DNA of 64,000 bases from Limnomonas spitsbergensis. Its lineage: Eukaryota > Chlorophyta > Chlorophyceae > Chlamydomonadales. Both the position numbers and the translations under genes were made by a program. Each line of letters starts with the position of its first letter. The first letter of the stretch is position 1. The notes beneath the pieces were generated by a model. The model was given only the letters and a program-made list of their open reading frames with translations, did no database searches and was not told the origin of the DNA. Below are positions 45,552-57,555 of this stretch, piece by piece. Where the stretch lies: positions 8,974,001-9,038,000 of the forward strand of contig JAYJMM010000124.1 of assembly GCA_037349105.1 (NCBI GenBank). Reading direction: 5' to 3'.

Positions 45552-48500
45552 ATGCGGGGTCGGAATGCACGACGGCCTGGGACGGACATCCAGGCAACGA
45601 AAGCAGCTTATGCAGCGTCAGGCCAAAACGATCCGGATGACGCTACCTCCCTGCGCTCGTACATGCAGCAAGGCTCTCCCAGCAGCAATGGACGGCCGAG
45701 GGAGGACTACCATGAGGAGGGGAAGCAGCAAGCAGCTGCACGCCTGGTTCCCGCAGAAGACCCGGTGCGGAAATAAGAACAAGATTTTTAAAGCCAGGGG
45801 TCCAGGCTGTTGCCATGCAATTTGGTGTAGATGCGATAGCTCTGCAGGGATTTATGCCCATGTAAAAACCCCAGGCAGTGAGGCAGTGAACAAGTGTTTG
45901 AAACCAGATGCATGCCTCGTGAGTATGTCAGCCCCTCTCCTAAAAGAACAGCATGAATTGAAACCATCTCTGGCGATCTGAGCTGCACGACTCTAAACAC
46001 TCCCGTATCTGGTGGTATTGTGTGCCATCCTGCGCATAAGGGGGATCTTGAGTGCCAGGTGGGTAACCGCCAGCCGTGCAGTGACAGTGTGGTGAGTCAT
46101 ATCTACATACCGTTAAAAGGATTGCCTCCCGCCGCACTGGGGGAGAAATAATTGGGTCGCAAACAGCGAAGCAAACGGACAGTGTGACGGACACTGTGTC
46201 CGGCCCCTGATGGCATGCCTATGATTGTATTGTATTAATGTAGATATGTTTGACCTTTCCTCGTTATTAAACACATTTAGAGGTGAGGCCGTGAGGGACT
46301 GAGAGTCCAGGACCGTATAAGGTAAGTTACCAATCGTGGACATTCAGTTTCCGACTGAAACCTTTCAATTTCAGTCAGAAATCGAAAGGTTTGGTTGGCT
46401 TTTTGTTCCAGGGGCATAACCGTCATACGAATAAATTAAGAATGGAAGGAGGGCAATTCAAACCTGCAGTTCCTAAACTGGCTTTTTTATTGCAGTTAAT
46501 TAGAGAGGTTGGACTGTTACGGAGGGACTGGTACTAGATGGATTCAATCGATTTGCAGCCCCTGGAGTGCCAATAGGCGCATGGAAACTGCATCATGAAA
46601 GCAACAGAATGACACCACCATGGAAGTACGGGCAGGAGCACCCCCTATCTGGTGCAGCAGAGAACATGCCGTGTTGCTAATTGGACCCGCCCTGACAACC
46701 CCGGTGGACAGGCAGCCTGTGGACGCTGTGAGTGCTTTGTAGTTGCTTACTTCCCGCCCCCCCGTGAAAGCACTGCCAGCGAGGTAAATCAACTGATAGG
46801 GAGCTGATGGCTCATCAGGCCATCTGTGGCGACGCAGCAACCAAAGGGTACTCACTACCGCGTTGTGTGAAAATGTGTGAGCAGGTTATCATGTGTGCTG
46901 CCAACTGGTTGCAGGCCAAGAAGTTCCGTAGCTTCAAGGTCCGTACGGCATCCACCGTCATCATCCTGGGAGGCTTCATACTATTTGTGTGGGCAGGGCA
47001 CGTCCCGCTCATGTTCATGGTATTCTTAGTTCAGGTATGGAAGGGGGAGGCAAGAGCGGGTGTGGGGAGTGTGGGAGGTCCTGTTGGCGGATCTGTGAGC
47101 CCTTGGTTTAGAAGGTTGAGCCGTTTTGCCTGGGATTCGGACCTTGAACTCAGAGCTGCTTCCCACTGGGAATCAGACATGGCCTGGAGGACTTTCACAG
47201 CATTAATTGCCTGTCCTGGTTTATGTAGTGCACTGAAAGTTTACCTTAACCTCCTGCACCGGTACTTGTAACTGTCCTCGGTAGAGTCCATGGGAAAGGG
47301 AGGAATGGAGGTTTCAATTTCCATAAGCTCTCTTGTCTTAAAATATATGCACTGCTACATCCTATTTCAAATGTATGAACATGGTTCCATGCCTCTTTAT
47401 ACGGTATGGCAAATAGGAAGCAAAGTCCGTCAAAGCATCATGTGCTCATGTGTGATATATGGAAGTCAGGGAGATTGAAACAATATGGAAAGCATCAGGC
47501 ACAAGCCCAAAGTGCATATAGAGTAACCAGGAGTGACATGGAGTAGGACTGTGGAACACTTGTGTGGTTTTGTGACACATATGTAGATTAAGTGGGAATG
47601 GCGTCCACTGGGAGTGTGGAACACCAGGGTGACTTTGTGTGGCTACTGAAGTGTAACAGGTTGTCACATAGAGTGGGAGTGTGTAACAATAGTGTGACTT
47701 TGTGTGGCTTATTTAAACTGTTGCATTGTTGCAGGCGACGATGATCAAGGAGGCATTCGAGCTTGCCAGCATGGCCCTGGTAAGAGGGATGACCTGGCAA
47801 GCCAGGGTTTACAAACGTTGTTCTTTCATTTTTACTACCTTGCGTCTATCTGCACAGCCAGGCTCTTTCAACCAGGCCGCAGGGCATAGGTGGTGTCACG
47901 TCAGCTGCATCAAAAGGAGATGCCGTGAGAAGGCCTGCTATTAGTCATCCTGTCATGGATTTGTGTTGTCGATGTTGGGCAGGAATAGCCTGCGAAAAGG
48001 AAAGCCTGTCATTCTGCTTTTGTTTCCGACAGCCCAATGGACAAGCATTGAATGAGAGACTCGTAAGCAAGACATGTTCCTCGACAAAGCCCTGAAACAC
48101 CCCATTCTCTACCGGCAGTCTCATTGATTGGAAACTATTGAAAATACAAATGTGAACCATGTTCCTTAAACTCCCACCCTGGACACTTTTCTGCCAGGCG
48201 GAGCCACGCCCATGTCGTCAACACTTTATCCTAAATTTCTTCACATCCTGTTTGTACCGCAGGAGCGGGAAAGGCTCCCCGGCTTCAGGGCCCTCCAGTG
48301 GTACTTCTTCTTTGTGGCGGTCTTCTACCTCTATACTCGGTAGGGTTCAGGAAAAAGGATTTAGCGTTTATATTGATCTCCTCCCCTCATTTGCGTGCCC
48401 TGTTTGCCTGAGAGCCTGCCTGCTCTGAGCGATAGCCTGGTGATTGAACGGGGTTTGCTATGAGTGCGCGCCAGCCCACCTTGGGGGGGCCGCCAGACGG

Positions 48501-51500
48501 CCACCACTGGGCAGATGGGGGACCAAATCTTAACCAGGCAGCAGGGCTTGCTTCTCTAGGCCTCCACGTGTGTAGGCTGGGATGTGGATGACTTGTAGCT
48601 GAACTGAGCAAAAATGCACACTGGGTAAACCCTGCTTGCATTCTTATCCTTTTGCCAGATTCTTGCTAACCACTTCCTTCCCCTGCTTCTGACGTTGAGG
48701 TCGGTTGCCACGCCGCCGTATTTTGCTAGTCTCTTGCTCATCTCTGCCGATTTAGGTCCATGACCGCCAACCCACTTGTGGAGATCATGTCCAATAGACG
48801 ATAGATACACCCTGGTTGCCTTCCTCTCCTCCACCTCGTCTATCACCCCTTGCTTTTGCTCCTTCTACCATTTTAGGTTCATTGCTGCCAACCTGCCGGT
48901 GGAGATCACGTCCACGAAGGCGCTGGCGAGATTGTTTGTGTTAACGCTCAAGCGCTATACGATCATCTCCTTCTTCCTCTACATTGCAGGTAGGAGCTAC
49001 ATGGAAGCTAGGTTGGAAGCTGGGTTGAAGCTGCTTCAATCGTGTGTTGGAGCTGCTTCAAAGCTGCCACAAACGCTGCCTCGAAAGCTCTTTATAAATG
49101 GTGTCGATTTTTTGTCAAAACAATATGACAGCCCTACACGACTTCATTCAAATGGAACATATGTACATAAATGGAGCCTAGTCACCCGCGATGAGATATT
49201 TGAAGCACTAGGGTATTCAGATGCTTTATGCACTTATTTCGTTTTTATGTTCTGCTCGTTGTCAGCTCCATCCACACTGTGAACTCCAGCACACCAATGG
49301 TACATATGTATATGAATGGAGTCTAACAGTTTGTCAGTAGAATGGGCCCTAAGTTGAGGACCATGATAATATCCGAGACCCTGGGCTGTTGCTCCCGGCC
49401 TGGTCAGATTTTCCCAGCTGCTGTTTGTGTGTCTGCTGATGCTGCATCACCCCAATCCCGTCGACCAAGGCCCAAGCATCGCTGTTGCAGCCTGCATGAT
49501 GACGCTGCCATTGTTGATAAGCCCTGACCCGCAACTCGCTTCCCTCAACCCCCATCTCTCAAGCCTCATCTCCCGTTGACCCTTCCTGCTGATGTCGACA
49601 GGTTTCATGATGTTTGTGCTCAAGCTGAAACGAGGCATGTACCTGTACCAGTTCACGCAGTACGCTTGGACACACATGTGTCTGCTGGTGGTCATCATGC
49701 CGACGACCTTCTTCATATCCAATCTCTTTCAAGGTATAGCTGAGACACCAGCGGGATGTACATGGATACATAGGGATGCATGGGGAGGGGAGAGGCATGA
49801 AGGGAAGAGGCATGGACACACATGTGTCTGCTGGTGGTCATCATGCAAAGTAGAGCAGAGATACATGAGGGGTGGGGGACGGGGAGGGAAACATTTATAA
49901 AGGCAATCCTATAACTCCACATCTTACGTATTGATAGGTATTTAGGCAAAGACAACTTGAAGATGGGGAAATGCTCACCAAACGAAGGTTTCCCTTTCAA
50001 AGTAGCGTGCTTTGTCCCTGAAAAAGGGATACCCTACCCAGGCATGGGTACATTTGTTAGTCTCGCCTGTAGCCTCTGCTGCATAGACTGCATCGGCCAC
50101 TGTCTCGACGTCTCGGAAACTGCATAAACTGCCTCGGCAACTCTCGGCAACTGCCGCGGCTACTGTCTCGGCTGCATACACTAAACTTGGGAGTAGCTTA
50201 TTTCGTGGGACAATGGCGGGACAATGGTCAATCACTGGTTCACATTCAAATAATGAGTTGAATTCAGATCCCACCCTGTCCTCAGGCATCATCTGGTTCA
50301 TCATCCCGATCCTGCTCATTGTCGTCAATGACATCTTTGCTTACTTGGCTGGTGAGGTGTATGTGTAGAGTGTAGACGCATCAGAACTTTTAAACCTTAA
50401 CCCTGACCTCTGTTTCCCGGGTTCTCCGCCGAGATATCTTAATCCTGTGATGATGAGATGTGTGTGTTGAGTCACTACGACTGAAGACCCTGAACCCTCA
50501 AGATTGCATTATGGTAGTGTAGGCATCCTGCACTTTGTATGGATGAGATATGTCATCTGTCAACATGTGATTTGTATACTGCAGTGTAGCTCAACCACGA
50601 CCCTAGATACAAATATATTTTTCTGCCCATCCCCTTGTACCGCATTCCCTCATACCTCATCTCCTTGTTGCCCATCCCCTTGTACATCTTTTCCGGCATT
50701 GCCCTTGGCAGGCTTCTTCTTTGGCCGCACCCCTCTGATACTGTTGAGCCCCAAGAAAACCTGGGAGGGGTTCTTTGGAGGGTTCATCTGCACCGTGATG
50801 TTCGCGTTCTATGCTTCAAATGTTATGGCACAGTTCAAGTGGCTGGCCTGCCCAAGGAAGGTAAGCTCTACGCCAGTAGTCCATGCAAATGTTTGGAATG
50901 AAAGTTAGTTCGGGCTGCTGCCCTGTGAAGATGAGAGCTAACAAGCTGGACCCGTTGGAGGGAATGAAGCCGATGTGCAGGATGCATGGGGTTCGGGGTC
51001 TAGGGCTTTGTCCATTGTTTCTTTTACCCTCACCCTCTAAACGTAAAGACATTTTAATCACTTTCATTGAGACGACATTACTAAATGCATGGTGTCTAGT
51101 GCATTCAGAAGGTTCCATGCTCCTGACCCACATGAATGCTCCCTGCTCCTGACCTTCTCACCCGAAAGCTTCCTGCCTGACGAGGGATCCGGATTGCCGT
51201 ATATACAATATATCTGGCGTATACGCAAAAGCGAAGGCCAATATACCTGATATTTGGAGGACTCCATACATTGCGATCTCGTTTGATCACACTCGGTTGA
51301 GAGGCTAAACAATTACTGAGCGGACTATATGGCCATGGATTCAATTCCAGTGGCTCCAACATCATGAACTTGAAGCTTTTGATGTTCTCCCCTGGCTCCT
51401 TCCATGACATGGCCTCATGCCCTTCCATCATGTTGATTTCTCTCCCAAGTATGGCTACAGGCTCAAGTATAAGATCTCAAGGGGAATTTAATATACGGTA

Positions 51501-54500
51501 TATACCGTATACCCGGTATACGGCGTATATAAAATGTTAGTATACGGTATGTCTGCTCCCTCCTCCTGACCCTACCCCACCTTCCCGCACCTCCCCGGCT
51601 CTCCCCCTGCAGGACCTTTCCCTGGGTGCACTGGACTGCACTCCTAGCACTCTGTTCCAAATCCGCTCCTTCTCAGTACACGACCTCGCTGCTGAGCTGC
51701 CCGGCCCCCTGGAGGAGGGGCTGCAGCTTCTGCACTCAATTTTGCCCGCCCACGCCTGGGAGAACGTTGAGGTGAGGGCTGGCTGGGTGTGTAAAAGATT
51801 TGATTTTGCATCCTTGTGTTGGCAGGCACATGGTTCGCATGTCCCCCTTTCGTTGGCTTACAGTATGCTGCGCTTGACTACTAAACCCATAGGAGCACCA
51901 AGGAGCGTTCAGACGGTGCTCTTGATCTACCGCATCTCTGAAAAGCGTGGGTAGATCCCCACTAGGGTCCCGATGCCCCTGGTCGAAAGGTAACAGCATG
52001 GTGCTGCGCCGGCCCTTAGGACCAAAGGGGTTCAGAATGTGCTTTTCAATCACCATGCCTCTGCAAACTATGGATGGATGCCCACCAGTGGTATGGGTGC
52101 ATCCCCTCAGATCCCCTCAGATCCCCTACCATTGGCCCAGATCCCCTGCTATTGCCCAATCACAACTACCGGCATCCTATGGCTGTTAGTAACCCTCCTG
52201 GCAGCCCTGAGGCACGTGATACATTGCACCTGCCACGAGCGCTGGCTACGTACGGGTCGGAGCTTGCCGTGGGCTGTGAAGATGTCTACAATATACTGCG
52301 TCGTCGTATATGATGGCCGCCTCTGGTCTTGCAACCCTGACAGAGTCAGTCACCCACACTGCGACATGTCTGTCTTTTGAACCCTGATACGATTGCCACA
52401 CACACTCTAACACAATCGCTACTCAACCCTGACACAATTGCCATGCAGGCTTGGCGGCTGACGGCCATGCCCTTGCAGCTACACACTATGATCATGGCAT
52501 GCTTTGCCTCATTCATCGCGCCATTCGGTGAGCATGATGTGCTGCATGGGCTCATGGCTTGCTTTCATTTATTTAACACCTTTTGTGAGCGGTAATTGAT
52601 AGGTTTGTGTGGAGGGTCCATCAAGTGTCAGAAGACAGAGGATCTTGGCCTGCTTTTCTTTTTCTTCTTTCCATTTGATGGGTCCAGGGGATGGGTCTGA
52701 TGTGTTTGCATTGCAGGGGTTACTTTTTGTGAGCTTTTAAATATTGTGTGGAAGGGGAATGACGTGTTAGTGTGGAAGGCGGTTTGTTTAGTGCGCAAGA
52801 TATGTTTGTGTGCAGGGGCATCCATCATCAGAGGACACTGACAAAGCCGAGCCCAGGGATGTGAGCTACAGGGAGCAGAGTGATTGCATCAACCTGCATG
52901 TCTCTCACACGGATTCTAATTCTTGGATCAATAGGGTTATCCGGGATGTTAAAAATATGTTTTCCGCGACTCAGCCACATATTAGCTACACTTGACATGA
53001 GACCAGAGGCCCACAGGTGTTGCCAGCCATGCTGCGTAGGCCCAGGTTGGTCCCAACAAGGCCTTTTTTGGCCGGGGGGCGACCTGCTATCCGTGGCCTG
53101 ATAGCCCAACAACTAAGCACTGGGTAGGTACTGTGTTTTCATTTTGTCAGTGTTTTGATACGAAGGCAATGCACATGCTGCATGTGCGGTGAAAGGCGCT
53201 ACGTTCAGTGTCGGCGATGTTTTCAGGGTTTGGGGCCCAAAAGCATTTGTTCGTTTTACATTAAGGTCTCCTTCAACATCAACATCAACCATTCGTTTTC
53301 CCGAAAAATGACGTGGAGAAAAATTCGACCAATGCTTTGAGAGACCGCACTTGTATTAGATTACTTGAAGGGAAGCGTGGAGTTGCTGCACGGTATAATT
53401 ACAGGTAAGTAATATCCAGGAGGGGCGCGTGAAGCAATGCCGGAATAACAGCTATGGCGGGTGCGCCAGCGTGTGCTATTACGGCAGGTTGAAACTGTCA
53501 TAAGGAGGATTCACTGATGTACTGCTGACCAGGTAGTTTATTGCGTTGCTTTAGTTGGATGAATTTGTTGCGCTTCTTTGGTTGGACGAGATAGCACCTT
53601 CCAGGCTCAAACAAGGTTTAATGACAGTATTTCTTTTCAGCGCTTTTAACTTGCGAAGCGCGTACGGGGATTAAATTAGTACCCATAAATTTCGGCCCTG
53701 TGCAGTAATTATAATGCTGCATGACATGGAAACTGAAATAACATTGCAGGGTGGGAGTGGTGTCTAATGCAAATGACTGTATCACTGAATTTGTAGCACC
53801 TCTGTTTTCCGATAGGTGGGTTCTTTGCCAGTGGGTTCAAGCGCGCGTTCAAGCTCAAAGATTTCGGCCACTCCATCCCAGGACATGGTGGCATTGGAGA
53901 CCGCTTTGATTGCCAGGTACATGGGATTCAATTTAGGAAGAGGATTTTGATTGGACGGCTGTGAGAGCTGAATATCTTAATCAGGGACAGGAGAGTGCTT
54001 CGAGTTCGAGGTGTGAAGGGATCTGTCGATTCCAGGTTTATAGGGTTTTGCCAAGGAGGTCCACAATATCTAGGGAGCTGGAGACTCCTTTGATTGTCAT
54101 GTACTTCGGGATCGGTTGATGAGAGGGTTAAGTTTGACGGCCGAGCACTCTCCCTTCCTAGTTCCTCCCAGGTAGCTTGCTGCCCAGTGTTACGACCAAA
54201 CAGGCGGCCTCCTTTTTTCTTATTCAAGGTTCATTACTATGTACAGCAAATTCTGTGTTGCTTAGTTATTCTCTTATAGACGAGCTTGATGCCCCTCAGA
54301 TCCAGCAGCTGCTCATTATGCAATGAGCAGCTGCTGGATCTAGCTTTGTTTAGGGCGGTTCAGCTACAGCTCAGGTGCATCTTGGCCTTGGTCTGTGTGG
54401 GCCAGGGTCGGCAAACTCTCCTGCTTGATTACAGCGCCACCAATTATAGGCGGATTAAGGTTTTGGTCCCCATCGGCCCAGTGGTGGCTGCCCAGCAGCC

Positions 54501-54775
54501 TGCAGGATGTGGTCGGGTGCGCACTTGATTCAACACTGCCGCTGCTCCTGTGCCAGGTCCTCATGGCCATGTTCTCCTACCTCTACTACTGGAACTACAT
54601 GGTGGAGGAGGCGCCCAGCATTGGCATTGTCCTCTCTGAGGCGCTGCGGCTCAGCAGTGCGCAGCAGCTGGAGCTGTTTGTCCGTCTGGGGAACCTGCTA
54701 GTGGGCCAGGGCCTCATCCCAGACACCACACTGGACCTTGTGGCACCTCATGTCAACTTGGAGCACTCAAACTGA
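45552..54775 (+). CDS. CDS1: Phosphatidate cytidylyltransferase (CDP-diacylglycerol synthase)
   Basis: This membrane enzyme makes CDP-diacylglycerol from phosphatidic acid and CTP for phosphatidylinositol and phosphatidylglycerol synthesis, usually in the ER. Twelve exons join in phase: 45552-45764, 46915-47034, 47735-47779, 48263-48339, 48877-48989, 49602-49733, 50286-50351, 50712-50860, 51613-51771, 52449-52527, 53816-53916 and 54557-54775, giving 490 aa. Features: hydrophilic N-terminus; [18 protein letters not shown] opening the membrane region; [57 protein letters not shown]; and in exon 11 the family signature [12 protein letters not shown] then [11 protein letters not shown], complete with the conserved K, D, H and R-D residues. 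Exon 1 uses a weak GTGCGG donor, so the exact N-terminal junction is the least sure part. Several introns contain copies of neighbouring exon edges. Confidence 0.97.
47440..47734 (+). repeat. Degenerate tandem repeat in CDP-DAG synthase intron 2
   Basis: About three units of roughly 85 bp, recognisable by GGAGTGTG(G/T)AACA and TGTGACTTTGTGTGGCT, run up to the acceptor of exon 3 at 47735. Confidence 0.65.
48751..48793 (+). repeat. Decayed copy of exon 5 acceptor edge (CDP-DAG synthase)
   Basis: TTTAGGTCCATGACCGCCAA followed by CCCACTTGTGGAGATCATGT matches the true junction at 48872-48914 (TTTAGGTTCATTGCTGCCAA, CCTGCCGGTGGAGATCACGT), 121 bp upstream of it. Confidence 0.85.
49814..49846 (+). 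repeat. Exact 33-bp copy of exon 6 sequence in intron 6
   Basis: The string from GGACACACATGTGTCTGCTG to GTGGTCATCATGC is identical to exon 6 at 49668-49700 and lies 146 bp downstream, inside the following intron. Confidence 0.97.
51493..51510. repeat. Perfect 18-bp palindrome in an AT-rich TATAC cluster
   Basis: ATACGGTATATACCGTAT is its own reverse complement. Around it (51490-51550) are further GTATAC/CGGTATACGG motifs, and a similar cluster lies at 51190-51250, all within CDP-DAG synthase intron 8. Confidence 0.9.
54075..54105 (+). repeat. Decayed copy of exon 11 donor edge (CDP-DAG synthase)
   Basis: CTGGAGACTCCTTTGATTGT then CATGTAC resembles the exon 11 end and donor at 53893-53920 (TTGGAGACCGCTTTGATTGC then CAGGTAC), 185 bp downstream of it in intron 11. 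Confidence 0.7.
54298..54341. repeat. Perfect 20-bp hairpin with 4-nt loop in intron 11
   Basis: The left arm AGATCCAGCAGCTGCTCATT (54298-54317) is exactly complementary to the right arm at 54322-54341, separated by ATGC. It lies within the last intron of the CDP-DAG synthase gene, 216 bp before exon 12. Confidence 0.97.
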
Positions 54776-55154
54776 TGGGCGTGGGCCTAGTGGCTGTCGA
54801 ACTGCTAGCTAGAAGCGAGCGGTATACTGAAGTACTGAATAAGTCAATATGTCGATAGATACTAGGGAAGGGTACGTTTCATTCCCCCTCACTGAACTAA
54901 TATAATGTCTTGCATTGTCCCGATAAGATGTCAAAGTCTCTGTTCTGTCTTCTCCTTCTAAAAATAGCGTAAACTGCCTTTATTTGTTCTGGAAAAGTCT
55001 TTCTCAGACAACTCAGTTTGGAACCGAGCTTGAAACATTTTCTTTAAATTAACCATACGAGCATGGGACTTTATGAGCTTGCCAACAAAATGGCCGAGTT
55101 TCTATAATATGAGCCACTGTTTATGTGAGGGCGCATCAGCTACAGCACAGCCCA

Positions 55155-55205
55155 TGGTTAATGACGTTACACCTCTGGGCTGTGCTGAAATGAAGCTCGG
55201 CCACA
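55155..55205 (-). mobile_element. LINE 3'-terminal scrap, inverted
   Basis: AATGACGTTACACCTCTGGG followed by GCTCGGCCAC is the reverse complement of the terminal LINE motif (AGAGGTGTAACGTCATT) found at 38.5 and 41.2 kb. Confidence 0.55.
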
Positions 55206-56020
55206 TTGGCAAACAAAAAGTCAGCTAGGAAATTCAAGTGAGACGGCATGGTTGTGAGGGCCTGGTGCAACTCGCCATGCTGCTTGGACTACTATCCTCA
55301 GGCCAGTATAGGTTGGTTCTCGCGGACTGAATTGTGGCCGCTCAGCGCTCAACGGCCTGCTGAAGGTGGTATGGTGTGCAGTAAAATAAATACTGATGTG
55401 GGAAAAGGACGCAATTGGAGTGATGAGGATGGATAGGATCGGGAGGTAGTGAAGTTTGTGAAGTTTTTTACAGAACAACGGGGAATCACGTTTGATGCAT
55501 GGGCCATCGACACAATTGAGGAGGATAGATTGCACTACTACTCAAACCCCCTGTTTTGGTAGGTAGGTGGTGTCAAAACTGGTAGGTTTTCCTACCGATT
55601 TCAGCCAACTTACCAAAAATTAGGGCTATGATTCCCCGACCTACCAGAATTGGCTTGCACCTACCATTTCTTGCCTAGTCCCCTACCAAAGATCTCAAAA
55701 CCTGCCATTTATTGTCCAGCCCCTACAAAAATGCCAAGTGAGCCAAGTTGCTACAAATGGGGCAAACAATTAGCAAACAATCCAGTCAATCGACATGATG
55801 TCCCTCATTTAGCTTTTTAGCAATCTTGTTTTATAAGGGCAGGCAAAGGCACACTCGTAGGGTGGAGGTTCATTGGACAGAGTACATGGAGATGGTGTTT
55901 TAGGGGATCGAGGGAATGATGAAAGTCAGGAAATGGGGAGTGGGGGCTATAGAAGGGGAATTAAAGAGTTAAACCAAAATCTATAGAGCAAGTGGGCCAC
56001 TAGGGCCCATCTATAGCATT

Positions 56021-56314
56021 TGAGGGGAGGGGAGACTGCTGGCGGAAGTGGTCAGAGTGCGCTGATGAGAGGGGGGCTTGGTGGCGGAGGAGGTCAGAGT
56101 GCGATGGGGAGAGGGCGGCTTGGTGACGGAGGAGGTCGGAGTGCGCTGAGGAGAGGGGGGCTTGGTGGCGGAGGAGACAAGAGTGCACTGGGTAGAGTGG
56201 GGCTTAGTGGCGGAGGAGGTCAGAGTGCGCTGGGGGGAGGTGGGACTGGAGGCAGAGGAGGTCAGAGTGTGTTGTGGGGAGGGGGACTGGTGGTGTAAGA
56301 GGTCAGAGTGTGTT
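56021..56314 (+). repeat. 42-bp minisatellite, about 7 units
   Basis: Units contain GGAGGAGGTCAGAGTGCGCT and GGGGGGCTTGGTGGC; the period is 42 bp. Because 42 is a multiple of three all frames stay open, but the reading frames are low-complexity Gly-rich and not a likely gene. Confidence 0.9.
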
Positions 56315-57461
56315 TTGAAACGTCCCAAAAGCCCCATACTTCAATTGAAATCGGTTAGCAATCCCTTTCCGTTCCTTCCTTTTGGTCAGTCAGTCGGGTA
56401 TTACCCGTCTTCCGTTAAATGGGGTGGTCCAACATGGATGCGGCCCTGACTCTCGAAAATTTGGCTATGCGTCATTTACTAATTTGGTTCCAAAAATTAC
56501 TGTCAAGAGCTCCAGGTAATGAGACAGAGCCCCACGGGCCAAATATATAAATGTCGCATTATGCCGACGACGACTGTTAAAACCCCCGGAATCCCCCCGG
56601 ATACCGACAGGCCATTGCTACTGATGATAAAGACATCTTCCGACATCGTACTCTCATTCACTCATTGCGTAATATCGTCATAGGGCACCAGATTCCTTAC
56701 ATTCCATGGATTCTATTATCGCATGGAAGTTGGCATGCATATATATATATCTGCCGACCAACCCAGTGGCGAATGTCGGTCGGCGTGGGTCAATCGGCGA
56801 GGGCCCCCAGGGATATATAGTCCTTCCGACTATCGTATAGTAGTATGAGCGGCCTGGATTACTTCACCCAACCTAGACAGCCCCAGGGGGCAGGGGCACC
56901 CCTGGCATGGCTGACAGTCCGTACGTTTTGACTCGACCAATGCTAAGCAGGACTAAAGAGACAAGTAGACATCAGTCAATTTCACGAAGCGACTAGACAA
57001 AGGCCTGCCAGACTGATGGCTGTTCGATATATAGATTTTGGGTATCCGCCGTACCCGAAAACACTCCGGATACATACAAGTGGAATTGCATTTCCAGGTT
57101 TTTCGGCCAGCGTGGCGGCAGCCACTGACGCCCAATCAGATAAATCGCCACCAGAACATGTTCCGGCGAGCGCCCAAGTGGAATTGGATTTATACTAGTG
57201 AACAGCATAGTTGGTGTGCAAAAGCGACCAGACTTCCCGACCCATGTCCAAATCTTGATGTCCAAAGTGAGCGCAACGCACGTTTCTCGGCACATGGTTG
57301 CTGCTCGGCAACAACGGGCAACGACTGACGTCTGGAATGATTAGTCACAAGAGACGTCGTACACTTACATCTGCACGTCAATTTACTGTACCAATCACAC
57401 ATGACATAACACGACGCTGTGTGAACTTTGAATTCGCGTGAAGTTTATCGAGAATTTCTGT

Positions 57462-57555
57462 CCACGGCTTTCATTTTAGGTATCGTGTATCGTGATATCG
57501 CCACCATCCACGGTCTTCATTTTAGGTATCGTAATAGCGTAATATCGCTATCATC
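57462..57555 (+). repeat. Two direct repeats of about 47 bp
   Basis: CCACGGCTTTCATTTTAGGT and the following TATCGTG--ATATCGCCACCAT recur at once as CCACGGTCTTCATTTTAGGT and TATCGTAATAG--ATATCGCTATCAT. Confidence 0.85.

Noticed and set aside
56020..56298. Gly-rich frame of 92 codons
   Set aside because: A 42-bp minisatellite keeps all frames open; no other protein feature.
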